From Clostridiales bacterium (GTDB lineage: Bacteria > Bacillota > Clostridia > Oscillospirales > Oscillospiraceae), in NCBI GenBank assembly GCA_004557655.1, contig SFGJ01000006.1, forward strand, positions 1 through 64,000: DNA of 64,000 nucleotides, read 5' to 3'. The translations under genes and the position numbers were made by a program. Shown here piece after piece: positions 1 to 8,921 of this stretch; positions within the stretch are counted from its first letter, which is position 1; every line of letters begins with the position of its first letter. The notes beneath the pieces were generated by a model. It did not search any database, was not told the origin of the DNA, and was given only the letters and a program-made list of their open reading frames with translations.

Positions 1-98
<98 letters not shown>

Positions 99-104
99 AT
101 AGAG

Positions 105-130
105 AAGGCACCCAATAGGGTGTCTTTTCT
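105..130 (+). terminator. rRNA operon terminator
   Basis: A 9-bp stem (105-113 with 118-126, one G-U pair) with an AATA loop runs into a T-rich tract just after the 5S gene. It fits an intrinsic terminator closing the rRNA operon. Confidence 0.8.
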
Positions 131-229
131 TTTTAAATTTTTAAATTGCATTTTTGAAAAGACCAAAATAGAAACCGGGCCAGCCGCCTAAGTAATGACG
201 GTTGGCCCGATTGAATCATTTTGGGGAAG

Positions 230-1162
230 TCAGCAAAACGCCACGGCCAAGCCTACCATCACGGGCATGGTGGCGGCGCTCATCAGTGATTCTGCTGCCA
301 CCAGACCGGAGGCCAGGGCGGTGTCCTGTTCAAAACGCGCGGAGAAGATACTCAGCAGGGCGGCGCAGGGAGCGGCGGCGGCTGCCACTACTGCCACGGC
401 CACAGTGTGATCGACATGGAGGAGCAGACAAAGTCCCAGGGCGATGGCCGGGGTGACGATAAGCCGCAGGAAGATGGCAAGCCAAGTGTCTTTCCCCCGC
501 AAAACGGCGAGAATATTGGCCTGAGAGAGCTGATAGCCCACCACGATCATAGGCAGGGGCGTGTTGAGATGGGAGAGGTAGGTTACCGGGGTGAGGACGA
601 TCTCCGGTAAAGTGACGCTGCACAGGTACAGGGCCAGAGCCACCACAACGCTGAGGACTCCGGGGTTGAGCAAAACAGTCTTGACAGACACTTTCTGCTT
701 GCCGCCGGACATCTGCACCAGACCGTAGGTCCAAGCAGAGAGGGTGAAGACGGTGACGAAGGCTGACCCGTAAAACACGCCGATGGTGCCCAGCAGAGCG
801 GTTTGCAGAGGGTAGCCCATGAAGCCGCAGTTGGAATGGACTACACTGAATCGCAGAGCATTCTCCTTTTCACTTTTATTTCGCAGGAGAAGCTGTGCCA
901 TGGCAATTCCTGCCAAGTGGATCACGAGAGCCAACAAAAGGACCATGCAAAAATTGCGGAAGCCCTCCTTTTCAAAGCTGCGCTGAAAGGCCACGATCAT
1001 CATGCAGGGCGATACCACATACATAACGAGCTGACTGCTGCTACGGCTGAACTGTTCACCGATCATTTTCGCCTTGCCCAAGACAAAGCCCACACCAGCC
1101 AAAATAAATAAAATGAGCACTTGCTGTCCCACAGTCCATACGGATTCCAGCAAAAATGTCAC
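230..1162 (-). CDS. AEC family transporter (auxin efflux carrier-like permease)
   Basis: 310-residue integral membrane protein with about ten hydrophobic helices in two halves, the usual size and layout of AEC carriers. An N-terminal LFILAGVGFVLGKAKMI segment and a VVSPCMMI segment match the family, and the C-terminal half is alanine and glycine rich. Family members export small organic anions such as malate, but the substrate cannot be told here. The gene stands alone, divergent from polA, and its stop codon lies shortly after the rRNA terminator. A sigma-A-like promoter lies upstream at 1185-1212. The family call is confident; the substrate is unknown. Confidence 0.85.
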   Translation of the reverse strand: MTFLLESVWTVGQQVLILFILAGVGFVLGKAKMIGEQFSRSSSQLVMYVVSPCMMIVAFQRSFEKEGFRNFCMVLLLALVIHLAGIAMAQLLLRNKSEKENALRFSVVHSNCGFMGYPLQTALLGTIGVFYGSAFVTVFTLSAWTYGLVQMSGGKQKVSVKTVLLNPGVLSVVVALALYLCSVTLPEIVLTPVTYLSHLNTPLPMIVVGYQLSQANILAVLRGKDTWLAIFLRLIVTPAIALGLCLLLHVDHTVAVAVVAAAAAPCAALLSIFSARFEQDTALASGLVAAESLMSAATMPVMVGLAVAFC

Positions 1163-1184
1163 CCCTTTCGAGTCGATACAAAAA

Positions 1185-1212
1185 AGTGTAACACAATTCG
1201 CCGCAGTGTCAA
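1185..1212 (-). promoter_or_regulatory. promoter of the AEC transporter gene
   Basis: On the minus strand TTGACA (1212-1207) and TACACT (1190-1185) are separated by 16 bp, about 25 bp upstream of the start codon. Confidence 0.55.
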
Positions 1213-1221
1213 GAGTTTTGG

Positions 1222-1250
1222 TTGTTTTGCGGGCAAAATCGGCGTATAAT
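1222..1250 (+). promoter_or_regulatory. promoter of polA
   Basis: TTGTTT (1222-1227), 17 bp, then a perfect TATAAT (1245-1250), 32 bp before the polA start. The -35 element is weak. A GGAGG-type ribosome binding site follows at about 1270. Confidence 0.5.
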
Positions 1251-1282
1251 AAACTATCTGGTTATTTACGGAGGATCAAGGC

Positions 1283-3928
1283 ATGAAGCTGATGGTTTTG
1301 GACGGCAACAGCATCATCAACCGCTCGTTTTACGGCATCCGCCCCCTGAGCACCCGGGAGGGGCAGTATACCCATGCGGTGTACGGATTCATCACCACCC
1401 TGCAGCGGCTGCTGGACGAAGAACAGCCCGATGCCCTGTGCGTGACCTTTGACCGTCGTGAGCCCACCTTCCGCCATGAGGCAGACGAGCATTACAAGGC
1501 CACCCGCCACGGTATGCCCGAGGAACTGGCAATGCAGATGCCGGTTTTGAAGGATGTACTGGATGCCATGTCCATTCCCCGCTACGAGATGGCCGGCTGG
1601 GAGGCAGATGACCTCATCGGTACCATCAGCCGCCGTTGTGAGGCGGCGGGCTGGGACTGCGTGGCTGTCACCGGGGACAAGGACAGCCTGCAGCTCATCA
1701 CTGACCACACCAAGGTGAAGCTGGTGTCCACACGCATGGGCCAGACCTCCACCAAGGACATGACCCCTGAGACCTTCCGGGAGACCTACGGCTTTGCCCC
1801 CATTCATATGATCGACCTGAAGGCCCTCATGGGCGATTCCTCCGACAACATTCCCGGCGTACCTGGGGTGGGGGAAAAGACTGCCATGGCGCTGGTACAG
1901 GAGTACGGCTCCATAGAGGAAATCTACAAGCTCCTGCCGGACATCAACGCCAAGCCGGCAGTAGTCCGCAAGCTGGCGGAGGGAGAGCAGAGCGCCCGGC
2001 ACAGCTACTGGCTGGCCACCATCGTCACAGATGTACCCATGGAGTTTCGCCCCGAAGACAACCTTCGCAGGCCCTTTAAGCCGGAGCTTTATGATTTATT
2101 TTTGAAGCTGGAGTTCTCCAAGCTCATTGATAAATATAACCTTTCTCCGTCTCGTCCCGCAGAGGAAAAGCCGAGCTGTACCGTGACGGTGGAGAGAATC
2201 GGAGATCGGCACCGTGCGGATGCCATGCTTGCCCAGTGGCGGCAGGCGGAAACAGTCACCGTGTATGCCCTGCCGGATCTGTCGGTATTGTCTGTCCAGT
2301 GGGACACCGGGGAGGACACCGCCGTGGCGGCGGAGCTACAGAAGGACACCTATGCCGGTGACTGGCACGCCCTGCTTGCGGCCCTGTTCTCGGCCGATGT
2401 TTGCAAGGTGAGCCATAATGTAAAAGACATGATGCGTGCTCTTTTGGAGCAGGATCTGCCCATAGATGGATTCGTGTTTGACACGGCTCTGGCGGCGTAT
2501 TTGCTGGACGCCACCGCCGGCAGCTATGATCTGCCCCGACTGTTCGTGGCCTATTTCAACGAGGAACTGCCCAAGCCCGCCCATCTGGAGCGGGACGCCT
2601 TTGCCCCCCTTGGGGATACCGCCGCCGCCTGGGCGGCGCTGCACAGCTACTGCTCCGCCGTGGCGGCACTGTATGATATTTTGCCGGAAAAGCTCCGGGA
2701 AAAGGACATGACAGAGCTGTACGAGACCGTGGAGCTGCCCCTGTGCGCCGTGCTGGCCCGGATGGAGCGCCGGGGCTTTTTGGTGGACGGCACGGCTCTG
2801 GCGGCCTTCGGAGAGGACATGGCCGAAAAAATTAAAGAGTTGGAACAGCGTATTTACGAGGCCGCCGGCGAGAAGTTCAACATCAATTCTCCTAAGCAGT
2901 TGGGCACGGTGCTGTTTGAAAAAATGAAGCTGCCCCATGGGAAAAAGACCAAAACCGGCTGGTCCACCAACGCCGATGTGCTGGAGAAGCTGCGCTGGCA
3001 GGCGCCCATCGTGGCGGATATTTTGCAATACCGACAGTACGCCAAGCTGAAAAGCACCTACGCCGACGGTCTGCTGAAGGTCATTGACCCCGACGGCCGC
3101 ATCCGTACCAGCTTCCAGATGACGGTGACGGCCACAGGGCGTCTGTCCTCCACGGAGCCGAACCTGCAGAATATTCCCGCCCGGACGGAGGTGGGCAGCA
3201 GGATCCGGGGCATGTTCGTGGCGGCGCCGGGTCATGTACTGGTGGACGCGGACTACTCCCAGGTGGAGCTGCGGCTCCTGGCCCATATGGCCGGGGATGA
3301 GGTGATGCGACAGGCATTTTTGTCCGGGGAGGATTTCCACACCCTCACGGCGGCGAAGGTGTTCCATGTGGACTCGCCCCAGGTGACACCGCAGATGCGC
3401 TCCAGCGCCAAGGCGGTGAATTTCGGTATCGTGTACGGTATTTCCGCCTTCTCCCTGGCACAGGACATTGGCGTATCCGTGGCGGAGGCCAGGGCGTACA
3501 TGGAGCGGTATTTTGACACCTACCGAGGCGTGCGGCAGTATATGGAGCAGGTGGTGGAAAGGGCCCGTGAGCAGGGCTATGTGGAAACCCTCATGCACCG
3601 GCGGCGCGACCTGCCGGAACTGAAAAGCTCCAACTTTAACCTCCGCTCTTTCGGAGAGCGGGTGGCGCTGAATATGCCCATTCAGGGCACGGCGGCGGAC
3701 ATTATAAAGCTGGCCATGGTGCGGGCAGAGCAGCGGCTTGCGGCGGAAAATTTAAGGGCAAAGCTCATTATGCAGGTACACGACGAGCTGATCGTGGAGT
3801 GCCCGGAGGAGGAAAAGGAGGCCGTGGAGCGGCTGTTGGAGGAGGAAATGAGCGGCGTGGTGCGGCTGTCCGTGCCTCTGCCTGCCCAGGCCCACAGCGG
3901 CAGAACCTGGCTGGAGGCGAAAGGATAA
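1283..3928 (+). CDS. polA: DNA polymerase I
   Basis: 881 residues, normal for family A polymerases. The N-terminal 5'-nuclease domain (about 1-270) has GWEADDLIG near 105-113, VTGDKDS near 129-135 and the GDSSDNIPGVPGVGEKT helix-hairpin-helix. The polymerase domain has motif A DADYSQVELR near 655, motif B RSSAKAVNFGIVYG near 706 and motif C QVHDE near 830. The middle 3'-5' exonuclease-like domain lacks the DxE metal residues, so proofreading is probably absent, as in many Gram-positive enzymes. It processes Okazaki fragments and fills repair gaps. The stop is 4 bp before rimI, so polA, rimI and tsaD are probably co-transcribed. Confidence 0.98.
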   Translation: MKLMVLDGNSIINRSFYGIRPLSTREGQYTHAVYGFITTLQRLLDEEQPDALCVTFDRREPTFRHEADEHYKATRHGMPEELAMQMPVLKDVLDAMSIPRYEMAGWEADDLIGTISRRCEAAGWDCVAVTGDKDSLQLITDHTKVKLVSTRMGQTSTKDMTPETFRETYGFAPIHMIDLKALMGDSSDNIPGVPGVGEKTAMALVQEYGSIEEIYKLLPDINAKPAVVRKLAEGEQSARHSYWLATIVTDVPMEFRPEDNLRRPFKPELYDLFLKLEFSKLIDKYNLSPSRPAEEKPSCTVTVERIGDRHRADAMLAQWRQAETVTVYALPDLSVLSVQWDTGEDTAVAAELQKDTYAGDWHALLAALFSADVCKVSHNVKDMMRALLEQDLPIDGFVFDTALAAYLLDATAGSYDLPRLFVAYFNEELPKPAHLERDAFAPLGDTAAAWAALHSYCSAVAALYDILPEKLREKDMTELYETVELPLCAVLARMERRGFLVDGTALAAFGEDMAEKIKELEQRIYEAAGEKFNINSPKQLGTVLFEKMKLPHGKKTKTGWSTNADVLEKLRWQAPIVADILQYRQYAKLKSTYADGLLKVIDPDGRIRTSFQMTVTATGRLSSTEPNLQNIPARTEVGSRIRGMFVAAPGHVLVDADYSQVELRLLAHMAGDEVMRQAFLSGEDFHTLTAAKVFHVDSPQVTPQMRSSAKAVNFGIVYGISAFSLAQDIGVSVAEARAYMERYFDTYRGVRQYMEQVVERAREQGYVETLMHRRRDLPELKSSNFNLRSFGERVALNMPIQGTAADIIKLAMVRAEQRLAAENLRAKLIMQVHDELIVECPEEEKEAVERLLEEEMSGVVRLSVPLPAQAHSGRTWLEAKG

Positions 3929-3932
3929 GAAC

Positions 3933-4394
3933 ATGAGCATACAAATCGTACCCATGAACGCGGACCATCTGGAGGAGCTGGAAAAACTGGAGCGGATCTG
4001 CTTTTCCCGGCCTTGGAGCCGCAAGATGCTGGCAGAAGAACTGGAGAACCAATGCGCCGCCTTTTTAGTGGCCCAGGACAGTATAACGCAGCAGGTGATG
4101 GGCTATGCCGGCCTTTTGGTCATGGCCGACGAGGGCTATATCACCAATGTGGCTGTGTTCCCGGAGTTCCGCCGTCAGGGCGTGGCGGCCAAGCTCATTG
4201 CCGTGTTTGAAAACTTTGCCCGGGGCAACAAACTGGCCTTCCTGACGCTGGAGGTGCGCCCATCCAACACGGCCGCCATCGCCCTGTATAAGGGCTTCGG
4301 CTTTGAGGAGGTAGGTCGGCGTAAGAACTATTACGATCTGCCCAAGGAGGACGCCCTGATTTTAACCAAGACCTACGAGGAGGCGGAAGCATGA
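3933..4394 (+). CDS. rimI: ribosomal protein S18 alanine N-acetyltransferase (RimI family)
   Basis: 153-residue single GNAT domain. The acetyl-CoA loop reads NVAVFPEFRRQGVAAKLI (about residues 71-88), and the C-terminal half has the RPSNTAAIALYKGFGFEEVGRRKNYY pattern typical of RimI. It acetylates the N terminus of S18 in characterised bacteria; the in vivo substrate here is inferred. It overlaps tsaD by 4 bp (ATGA), so translation is likely coupled. In many Firmicutes tsaE and tsaB precede rimI-tsaD; here polA is in that place, so tsaB and tsaE must be elsewhere. Confidence 0.93.
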   Translation: MSIQIVPMNADHLEELEKLERICFSRPWSRKMLAEELENQCAAFLVAQDSITQQVMGYAGLLVMADEGYITNVAVFPEFRRQGVAAKLIAVFENFARGNKLAFLTLEVRPSNTAAIALYKGFGFEEVGRRKNYYDLPKEDALILTKTYEEAEA

Positions 4395-5404
4395 ACATAC
4401 TGGCCTTTGAATCCTCCTGCGACGAGACTGCCGTGGCGGTGGTGCGGGACGGCCGGACTGTGTTGTCCGACGCCATTCTTTCTCAGGCGGATATGCACGC
4501 CCTCTACGGCGGCGTGGTGCCGGAGATCGCCTCCCGGAAGCATGTGGAGGCCATTTCGGGCCTCACGGATCAGGCTCTTTCCCATGCGGGGCTTACGAAA
4601 AAGGACATCGACGCCGTGGCGGTGACCTACGCCCCCGGCCTTATCGGCGCCGTGCTGGTGGCGGTGAGTTTTGCCAAGAGCGTGGCCTACAGTCTGGGGG
4701 TACCGCTGATTCCCGTGCATCACATCCGGGGCCATATAGCCGCCAATTACTTAGCTTTTCCGGAGCTTGCACCGCCGTTTCTGGCTCTGGCCATTTCCGG
4801 GGGCAACACCCTCATCGTGGATGTGAAGGATTACACGGACATGGAAATTATAGGTGCTACCCGGGACGATGCCGCCGGGGAGTGCTTTGACAAGGCCGCC
4901 CGGGTGCTGGATCTGCCCTATCCCGGGGGCAAGCCCATGGACGAGCTGGCGCGGCAGTCTCAGGGCGGTGTATATGACCTGCCCCGGGCCCATGTGGAGG
5001 GCGCGGAGCTGGACATGAGCTTTTCGGGGCTGAAGACCGCCGTGGTGAACTTGGTGCACAACGCCCGGCAGAAGGGCGAGGAGCTGGACCGGGCGGCTCT
5101 GGCCAGGGATTTTACCCGGGCCGTCAGTGACGAGCTGGTACCCCGGGCCATAGAAGCGGCCCGGCGTTGCGGGCGCAAGACCATCGTGGCTGCCGGGGGC
5201 GTAGCGGCCAACTCCATCATCCGGGCGGATCTGAATGCCGCCTGCGACAAGGCGGGCATCCGCCTGTTCGTGCCCCCTCTGAGCCTGTGCGGCGACAACG
5301 GCGCCATGATTGGCGCCCAGGGCTACTATGAATATCTGGCGGGAAAACGGGCGGATCTGTCTCTCAATGCCTACGCCACCATGGACCTGGACGAAAGAGA
5401 ATAA
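4391..5404 (+). CDS. tsaD: tRNA N6-adenosine threonylcarbamoyltransferase TsaD
   Basis: 337 residues, full length for the Kae1/TsaD family. The N terminus ILAFESSCDETAVAVV is the family hallmark, HHIRGH near 109-114 provides metal-binding histidines, and an AISGGNT nucleotide-binding loop follows at about 134-140. With TsaB and TsaE it transfers threonylcarbamoyl to A37 of ANN-decoding tRNAs. It is the last gene of polA-rimI-tsaD, and a strong terminator begins 9 bp after the stop. Confidence 0.98.
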   Translation: MNILAFESSCDETAVAVVRDGRTVLSDAILSQADMHALYGGVVPEIASRKHVEAISGLTDQALSHAGLTKKDIDAVAVTYAPGLIGAVLVAVSFAKSVAYSLGVPLIPVHHIRGHIAANYLAFPELAPPFLALAISGGNTLIVDVKDYTDMEIIGATRDDAAGECFDKAARVLDLPYPGGKPMDELARQSQGGVYDLPRAHVEGAELDMSFSGLKTAVVNLVHNARQKGEELDRAALARDFTRAVSDELVPRAIEAARRCGRKTIVAAGGVAANSIIRADLNAACDKAGIRLFVPPLSLCGDNGAMIGAQGYYEYLAGKRADLSLNAYATMDLDERE

Positions 5405-5412
5405 AAACAGCC

Positions 5413-5449
5413 TGCGGCGCGGTTTTTGCGAAACCCGCGCCGCATTTTG
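5413..5449 (+). terminator. terminator after tsaD
   Basis: TGCGGCGCGG (5413-5422) pairs perfectly with CCGCGCCGCA (5435-5444) and is followed by TTTTG. It separates polA-rimI-tsaD from the ABC genes. Confidence 0.75.
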
Positions 5450-5501
5450 TGTCAAAAAAATGAAAGGTTGTGTCAAAATGATAAGATTTCGTGCCGCCGT
5501 A

Positions 5502-5529
5502 TTGACAGACGAATGGAATACTATATAAT
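5502..5529 (+). promoter_or_regulatory. promoter of the first ABC module
   Basis: Consensus TTGACA (5502-5507) and TATAAT (5524-5529) with a 16-bp spacer. Transcription would begin near 5536, giving an untranslated leader of about 150 nt before the ATPase gene. Confidence 0.75.
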
Positions 5530-5535
5530 ATACAC

Positions 5536-5689
5536 TGTACGCTATATATCACTGCATTTTTTGTAGGGCAGGCGGCAACGCCGCAGCCAGTCGTAGAAAA
5601 ACCTGCATAGATCGGCAGGAGCAGCCGGGCAATAATTCGCAAGCAGCGACAGGCGTGGAGATAGAGATTGAAAAACGGAGGAAAACGCA
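5536..5689 (+). other. long 5' leader of the ABC operon, possibly structured
   Basis: About 150 nt lie between the predicted transcription start and the ATG at 5690. They contain GGCGGCAACGCC (a stem capped by GCAA, near 5567-5578) and CCTGC/GCAGG arms near 5600-5617. I do not recognise a riboswitch class. A GGAGG ribosome binding site precedes the ATG. Confidence 0.35.
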
Positions 5690-6403
5690 ATGCTGAAAAT
5701 TGAACATCTGATCAAAACATACGGAGAGAAAAAAGCGGTGGACGACCTGAGCCTGCACATCCGGGCAGGGGAGATCTACGGCTTTATCGGCCACAACGGC
5801 GCCGGCAAGACCACCACCCTCAAGGCAGTGGCGGGCATTCTGCAGTTTGACGCCGGGGAAATCATCGTGAACGGCAAGTCCATCCGCACCCAGCCGCTGG
5901 ACTGCAAGCGGGATATGGCCTACATTCCCGACAATCCGGACCTGTACGAGTACATGACGGGCATCAAGTACCTGAACTTCATTGCGGACATTTTTGGTGT
6001 AGACGCCCAGACCCGGCAGGAGCGCATCCGCAAGTACGCTGACCTCTTTGAGCTGACGGCGGACCTGGCCCAGCCCATTGCTGCCTATTCCCACGGCATG
6101 AAGCAGAAGCTGGCCATCATCTCCGCCTGGCTCCATGACCCCAAATTGATCATCATGGACGAGCCTTTTGTGGGGCTGGACCCCAAGGCCGCCCACACTC
6201 TCAAGGGGATGATGCGGGAGCTGTGCGATGCCGGCGGAGCCATCTTCTTCTCCACCCATGTGCTGGAGGTGGCCGAAAAGCTGTGCGACAAGGTGGCCAT
6301 CATCAAGGGTGGCAAGCTCATCCGTTCCGGTACCATGGAAGAGGTAAAGGGTGACGATTCTCTGGAGGAAGTGTTCCTGGAGCTGGAGGAAGAATCATGC
6401 TGA
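5690..6403 (+). CDS. ABC transporter ATP-binding protein
   Basis: 237 residues, a single ABC ATPase domain. Walker A GHNGAGKTT is at about 34-42 and Walker B LIIMDEP at about 152-158. The signature reads YSHGMKQKL near 133-141 instead of LSGGQ, a variant common in ATPases that pair with large exporter-type permeases. It energises the permease encoded next, overlapping it by 7 bp (start at 6397). The nearby second ATPase/permease pair suggests a dedicated export locus; the substrate is not apparent. Confidence 0.93.
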   Translation: MLKIEHLIKTYGEKKAVDDLSLHIRAGEIYGFIGHNGAGKTTTLKAVAGILQFDAGEIIVNGKSIRTQPLDCKRDMAYIPDNPDLYEYMTGIKYLNFIADIFGVDAQTRQERIRKYADLFELTADLAQPIAAYSHGMKQKLAIISAWLHDPKLIIMDEPFVGLDPKAAHTLKGMMRELCDAGGAIFFSTHVLEVAEKLCDKVAIIKGGKLIRSGTMEEVKGDDSLEEVFLELEEESC

Positions 6404-7995
6404 AGATCCTGGTAAAAAAGCAGCTTGCGGAGGTTTTCCGCAGCTATACATATAACGCGAAGAAGAATAAAGCCCGCTCCAAGGGAGCAACCGCCGCCCT
6501 CATTGTGACCTTTGTGCTGGTGATGGTAGGGCTGCTGGGGGGTATGTTCACCTTCATGTCCCTGGCCCTGTGCGGACCTATGGCGGAGGCGGGGATGGAC
6601 TGGCTGTACTTCACCCTTATGACCCTGCTGGCGGCGTTTATGGGCGTATTAGGCAGTGTGTTCAACACCTATTCCAGCCTCTATCTGGCCAAGGACAATG
6701 ACCTGCTGCTGTCCATGCCCATTCCGGTGCGCACCGTCATGACCGCCCGGATCGTAAGCGTCTATCTCATGGGCCTTATGTATTCCTCTGTGGTGTATCT
6801 GCCTGCCATGATCGTGTACTGGATCGTGGCGGGTGTAACGGCGCCGGTGGTTTTGGGCGGACTTCTGCTGCTGGCGCTGCTGTCTGTCTTCGTGCTGACC
6901 CTATCGTGTGTCCTGGGCTGGATCATTGCCAAAATCAGCCAGAAACTGAAAAACAAGAGTTTCATCACTGTGCTCATCTCACTGGTGTTCATCGGCGCTT
7001 ACTATTTCTTCTACGCCAAGGCCCAGAGCTTAATTCAGGATCTGGTGACAAACGCGGTTTACTACGGCGAGACGATCCGGGATGCGGCGTATCCTCTGTA
7101 TATGCTGGGCAGTGTGGCTGTGGGCGACGGCGTGGCCATGGCCATCGTGTCGGCTGTGGTGCTGGCGGTGTTCGCGCTGGTGTGGTATCTGATCGCCCGG
7201 AGCTTTTTGCAAATCGCCACCTCCACCGGAGCCGTGGCCAAGAAGGAATACCGGGAAAAGACCGTCCGGCATAAGAGCGTGGATGCGGCCCTGCTGGGCC
7301 GTGAGCTGAGCCGCTTTACCACCAGCGCCAACTATATGCTCAACTGCGGTCTGGGCATTTTGTTCCTCGTGGCCGGAGCCGTGGCACTGGTGTGGAAGGG
7401 ATATGACTTCCTTCTGCTGCTTTCTGCGGTGTTTGTGGAAAAGGCGGAGGCAGTGCCGGTGCTGCTGTGCGCGGTGGTATGCCTGCTGGTGTCCATGAAC
7501 GACATGGCCGCGCCCTCCGTGTCTCTGGAGGGTAAGAGCCTGTGGCTGGCCCAGTCCCTGCCTGTGACGGCATGGCAGGTGATCCGCGCTAAGCTGCGTA
7601 TGCATCTGCTGCTCACGGGCATTCCCGTTGCCCTGTGCTGTGTGTGCATTGCAATCGCCTGCCCGTTCACGGTGGCACAGACGGCTCTGGTGCTGGCGGT
7701 AACGGTGTTGTTCACCGTATTTTCTGCCTTGCTGTGCCTGTTTCTGGGGTTGAAAATGCCCAATCTCCACTGGACCAGTGAAACAACCCCCATCAAGCAG
7801 GGCGGAGCTGTGGTTCTGGCTTTGCTGGGCGGCTTTGCGTATGCGGCCTTGCTGGCCGGTGGCTTTCTGGCGGTGGGCTGGCGCATCGGGTTTATGGCCT
7901 ATATGTGTGCCTTTGCCGGGGTCACTCTGGCAGCGGGTGCTGTACTGTTTATTTGGATCAGGAAGAGAGGCTGCGCTGTATTTGCGGGTCTGTAA
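6397..7995 (+). CDS. ABC exporter permease, about 12 membrane segments
   Basis: 532 residues, very hydrophobic, with helices spread along its whole length and a short basic N terminus. The size and pairing fit putative ABC-exporter permeases of Firmicutes that work with a separate ATPase. It starts inside the ATPase stop region (ATGCTGA), so the two are translationally coupled. Its stop is 11 bp before the second ATPase gene, so all four ABC genes probably form one transcript from the promoter at 5502. No substrate-specific motif is visible. Confidence 0.8.
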   Translation: MLKILVKKQLAEVFRSYTYNAKKNKARSKGATAALIVTFVLVMVGLLGGMFTFMSLALCGPMAEAGMDWLYFTLMTLLAAFMGVLGSVFNTYSSLYLAKDNDLLLSMPIPVRTVMTARIVSVYLMGLMYSSVVYLPAMIVYWIVAGVTAPVVLGGLLLLALLSVFVLTLSCVLGWIIAKISQKLKNKSFITVLISLVFIGAYYFFYAKAQSLIQDLVTNAVYYGETIRDAAYPLYMLGSVAVGDGVAMAIVSAVVLAVFALVWYLIARSFLQIATSTGAVAKKEYREKTVRHKSVDAALLGRELSRFTTSANYMLNCGLGILFLVAGAVALVWKGYDFLLLLSAVFVEKAEAVPVLLCAVVCLLVSMNDMAAPSVSLEGKSLWLAQSLPVTAWQVIRAKLRMHLLLTGIPVALCCVCIAIACPFTVAQTALVLAVTVLFTVFSALLCLFLGLKMPNLHWTSETTPIKQGGAVVLALLGGFAYAALLAGGFLAVGWRIGFMAYMCAFAGVTLAAGAVLFIWIRKRGCAVFAGL

Positions 7996-8006
7996 GAAAG
8001 GGAAAC

Positions 8007-8921
8007 ATGGAAAATATTATGGAGATTAGCCACCTCCACAAATCCTTCGGGGATGTGAAGGCGGTGCAGGATCTGAATTTTCGGGTGAAAAAAGGAGAGC
8101 TGTTCGCGTTTTTGGGTGTCAACGGCGCCGGCAAATCCACCACTATTAACATCATTTGCGGCGAACTGCGCAAGGACAGCGGCGGGGTGACCATCTGCGG
8201 CACCGACCTGGATAAGGAGCCCGACAGCATCCGGCGGAAGCTGGGTGTAGTGTTCCAGAGCTCCGTGCTGGACAAGGAGCTGTCCGTGCGGGACAATCTG
8301 CGCAGCCGTGCTGCCCTTTACGGCATCCACGGTAAGGCCTTTGAGAGGCGGCTGTCGGAGCTGGCAGAGCTGCTGGAATTTGCGGATCTCTTAAAGCGTC
8401 CCGTGGGCAAGCTGTCCGGCGGCCAGCGCCGCCGCATTGACATTGCCCGTGCGCTGCTCCATGAGCCGGAAATTCTCATCCTTGACGAACCGACTACAGG
8501 CCTGGATCCCCAGACCCGGGCTGTTCTGTGGAGAGTCATCGGCTCTCTGCGCCGGGAGAAGGGCATGACGGTGTTCCTCACCACCCACTATATGGAGGAG
8601 GCGGCGGACGCGGACTATGTGGTCATCATCGACCACGGCCGGATCGCTGCCGAGGGCACGCCGCTCACTTTGAAGAATACCTACACCGGCGATTTTATCA
8701 CCCTTTACGGCATCAGCGAGGAGCAGGTGAAGACCCTGGAGGCAAATTATGAGGCCATCCGGGATGCCTACCGTGTCTTTGTGCCGGATACGGCGGCGGC
8801 AACGGAGCTGATCCTGAAATACCCGGAGATTTTCCGGGACTATGAGATCACAAAGGGCAAGATGGATGATGTATTTTTGTCCGTCACCGGCAAGAAACTG
8901 ACGGGAGGCGAGGACGAATGA
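8007..8921 (+). CDS. ABC-2 type transporter ATP-binding protein
   Basis: 304 residues from the ATG at 8007, chosen because MENIMEISHLHKSF aligns with the usual start and a GAAAGGG site precedes it; the same frame is open upstream but overlaps the permease. Walker A GVNGAGKST is near 37-45, LSGGQRRR near 136-143 and ILILDEPTTGLDP near 155-167. An extra C-terminal region of about 80 residues is typical of DrrA/NatA-like ATPases. It pairs with the ABC-2 permease that starts in its stop codon (ATGA overlap). Substrate unknown; drug, peptide or lipid export are all possible. Confidence 0.93.
   Translation: MENIMEISHLHKSFGDVKAVQDLNFRVKKGELFAFLGVNGAGKSTTINIICGELRKDSGGVTICGTDLDKEPDSIRRKLGVVFQSSVLDKELSVRDNLRSRAALYGIHGKAFERRLSELAELLEFADLLKRPVGKLSGGQRRRIDIARALLHEPEILILDEPTTGLDPQTRAVLWRVIGSLRREKGMTVFLTTHYMEEAADADYVVIIDHGRIAAEGTPLTLKNTYTGDFITLYGISEEQVKTLEANYEAIRDAYRVFVPDTAAATELILKYPEIFRDYEITKGKMDDVFLSVTGKKLTGGEDE

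Noticed and set aside
5536..5689. Riboswitch in the ABC operon leader
   Set aside because: Several small stems are present, but none matches the conserved core of a class I know; listed only as a structured leader.
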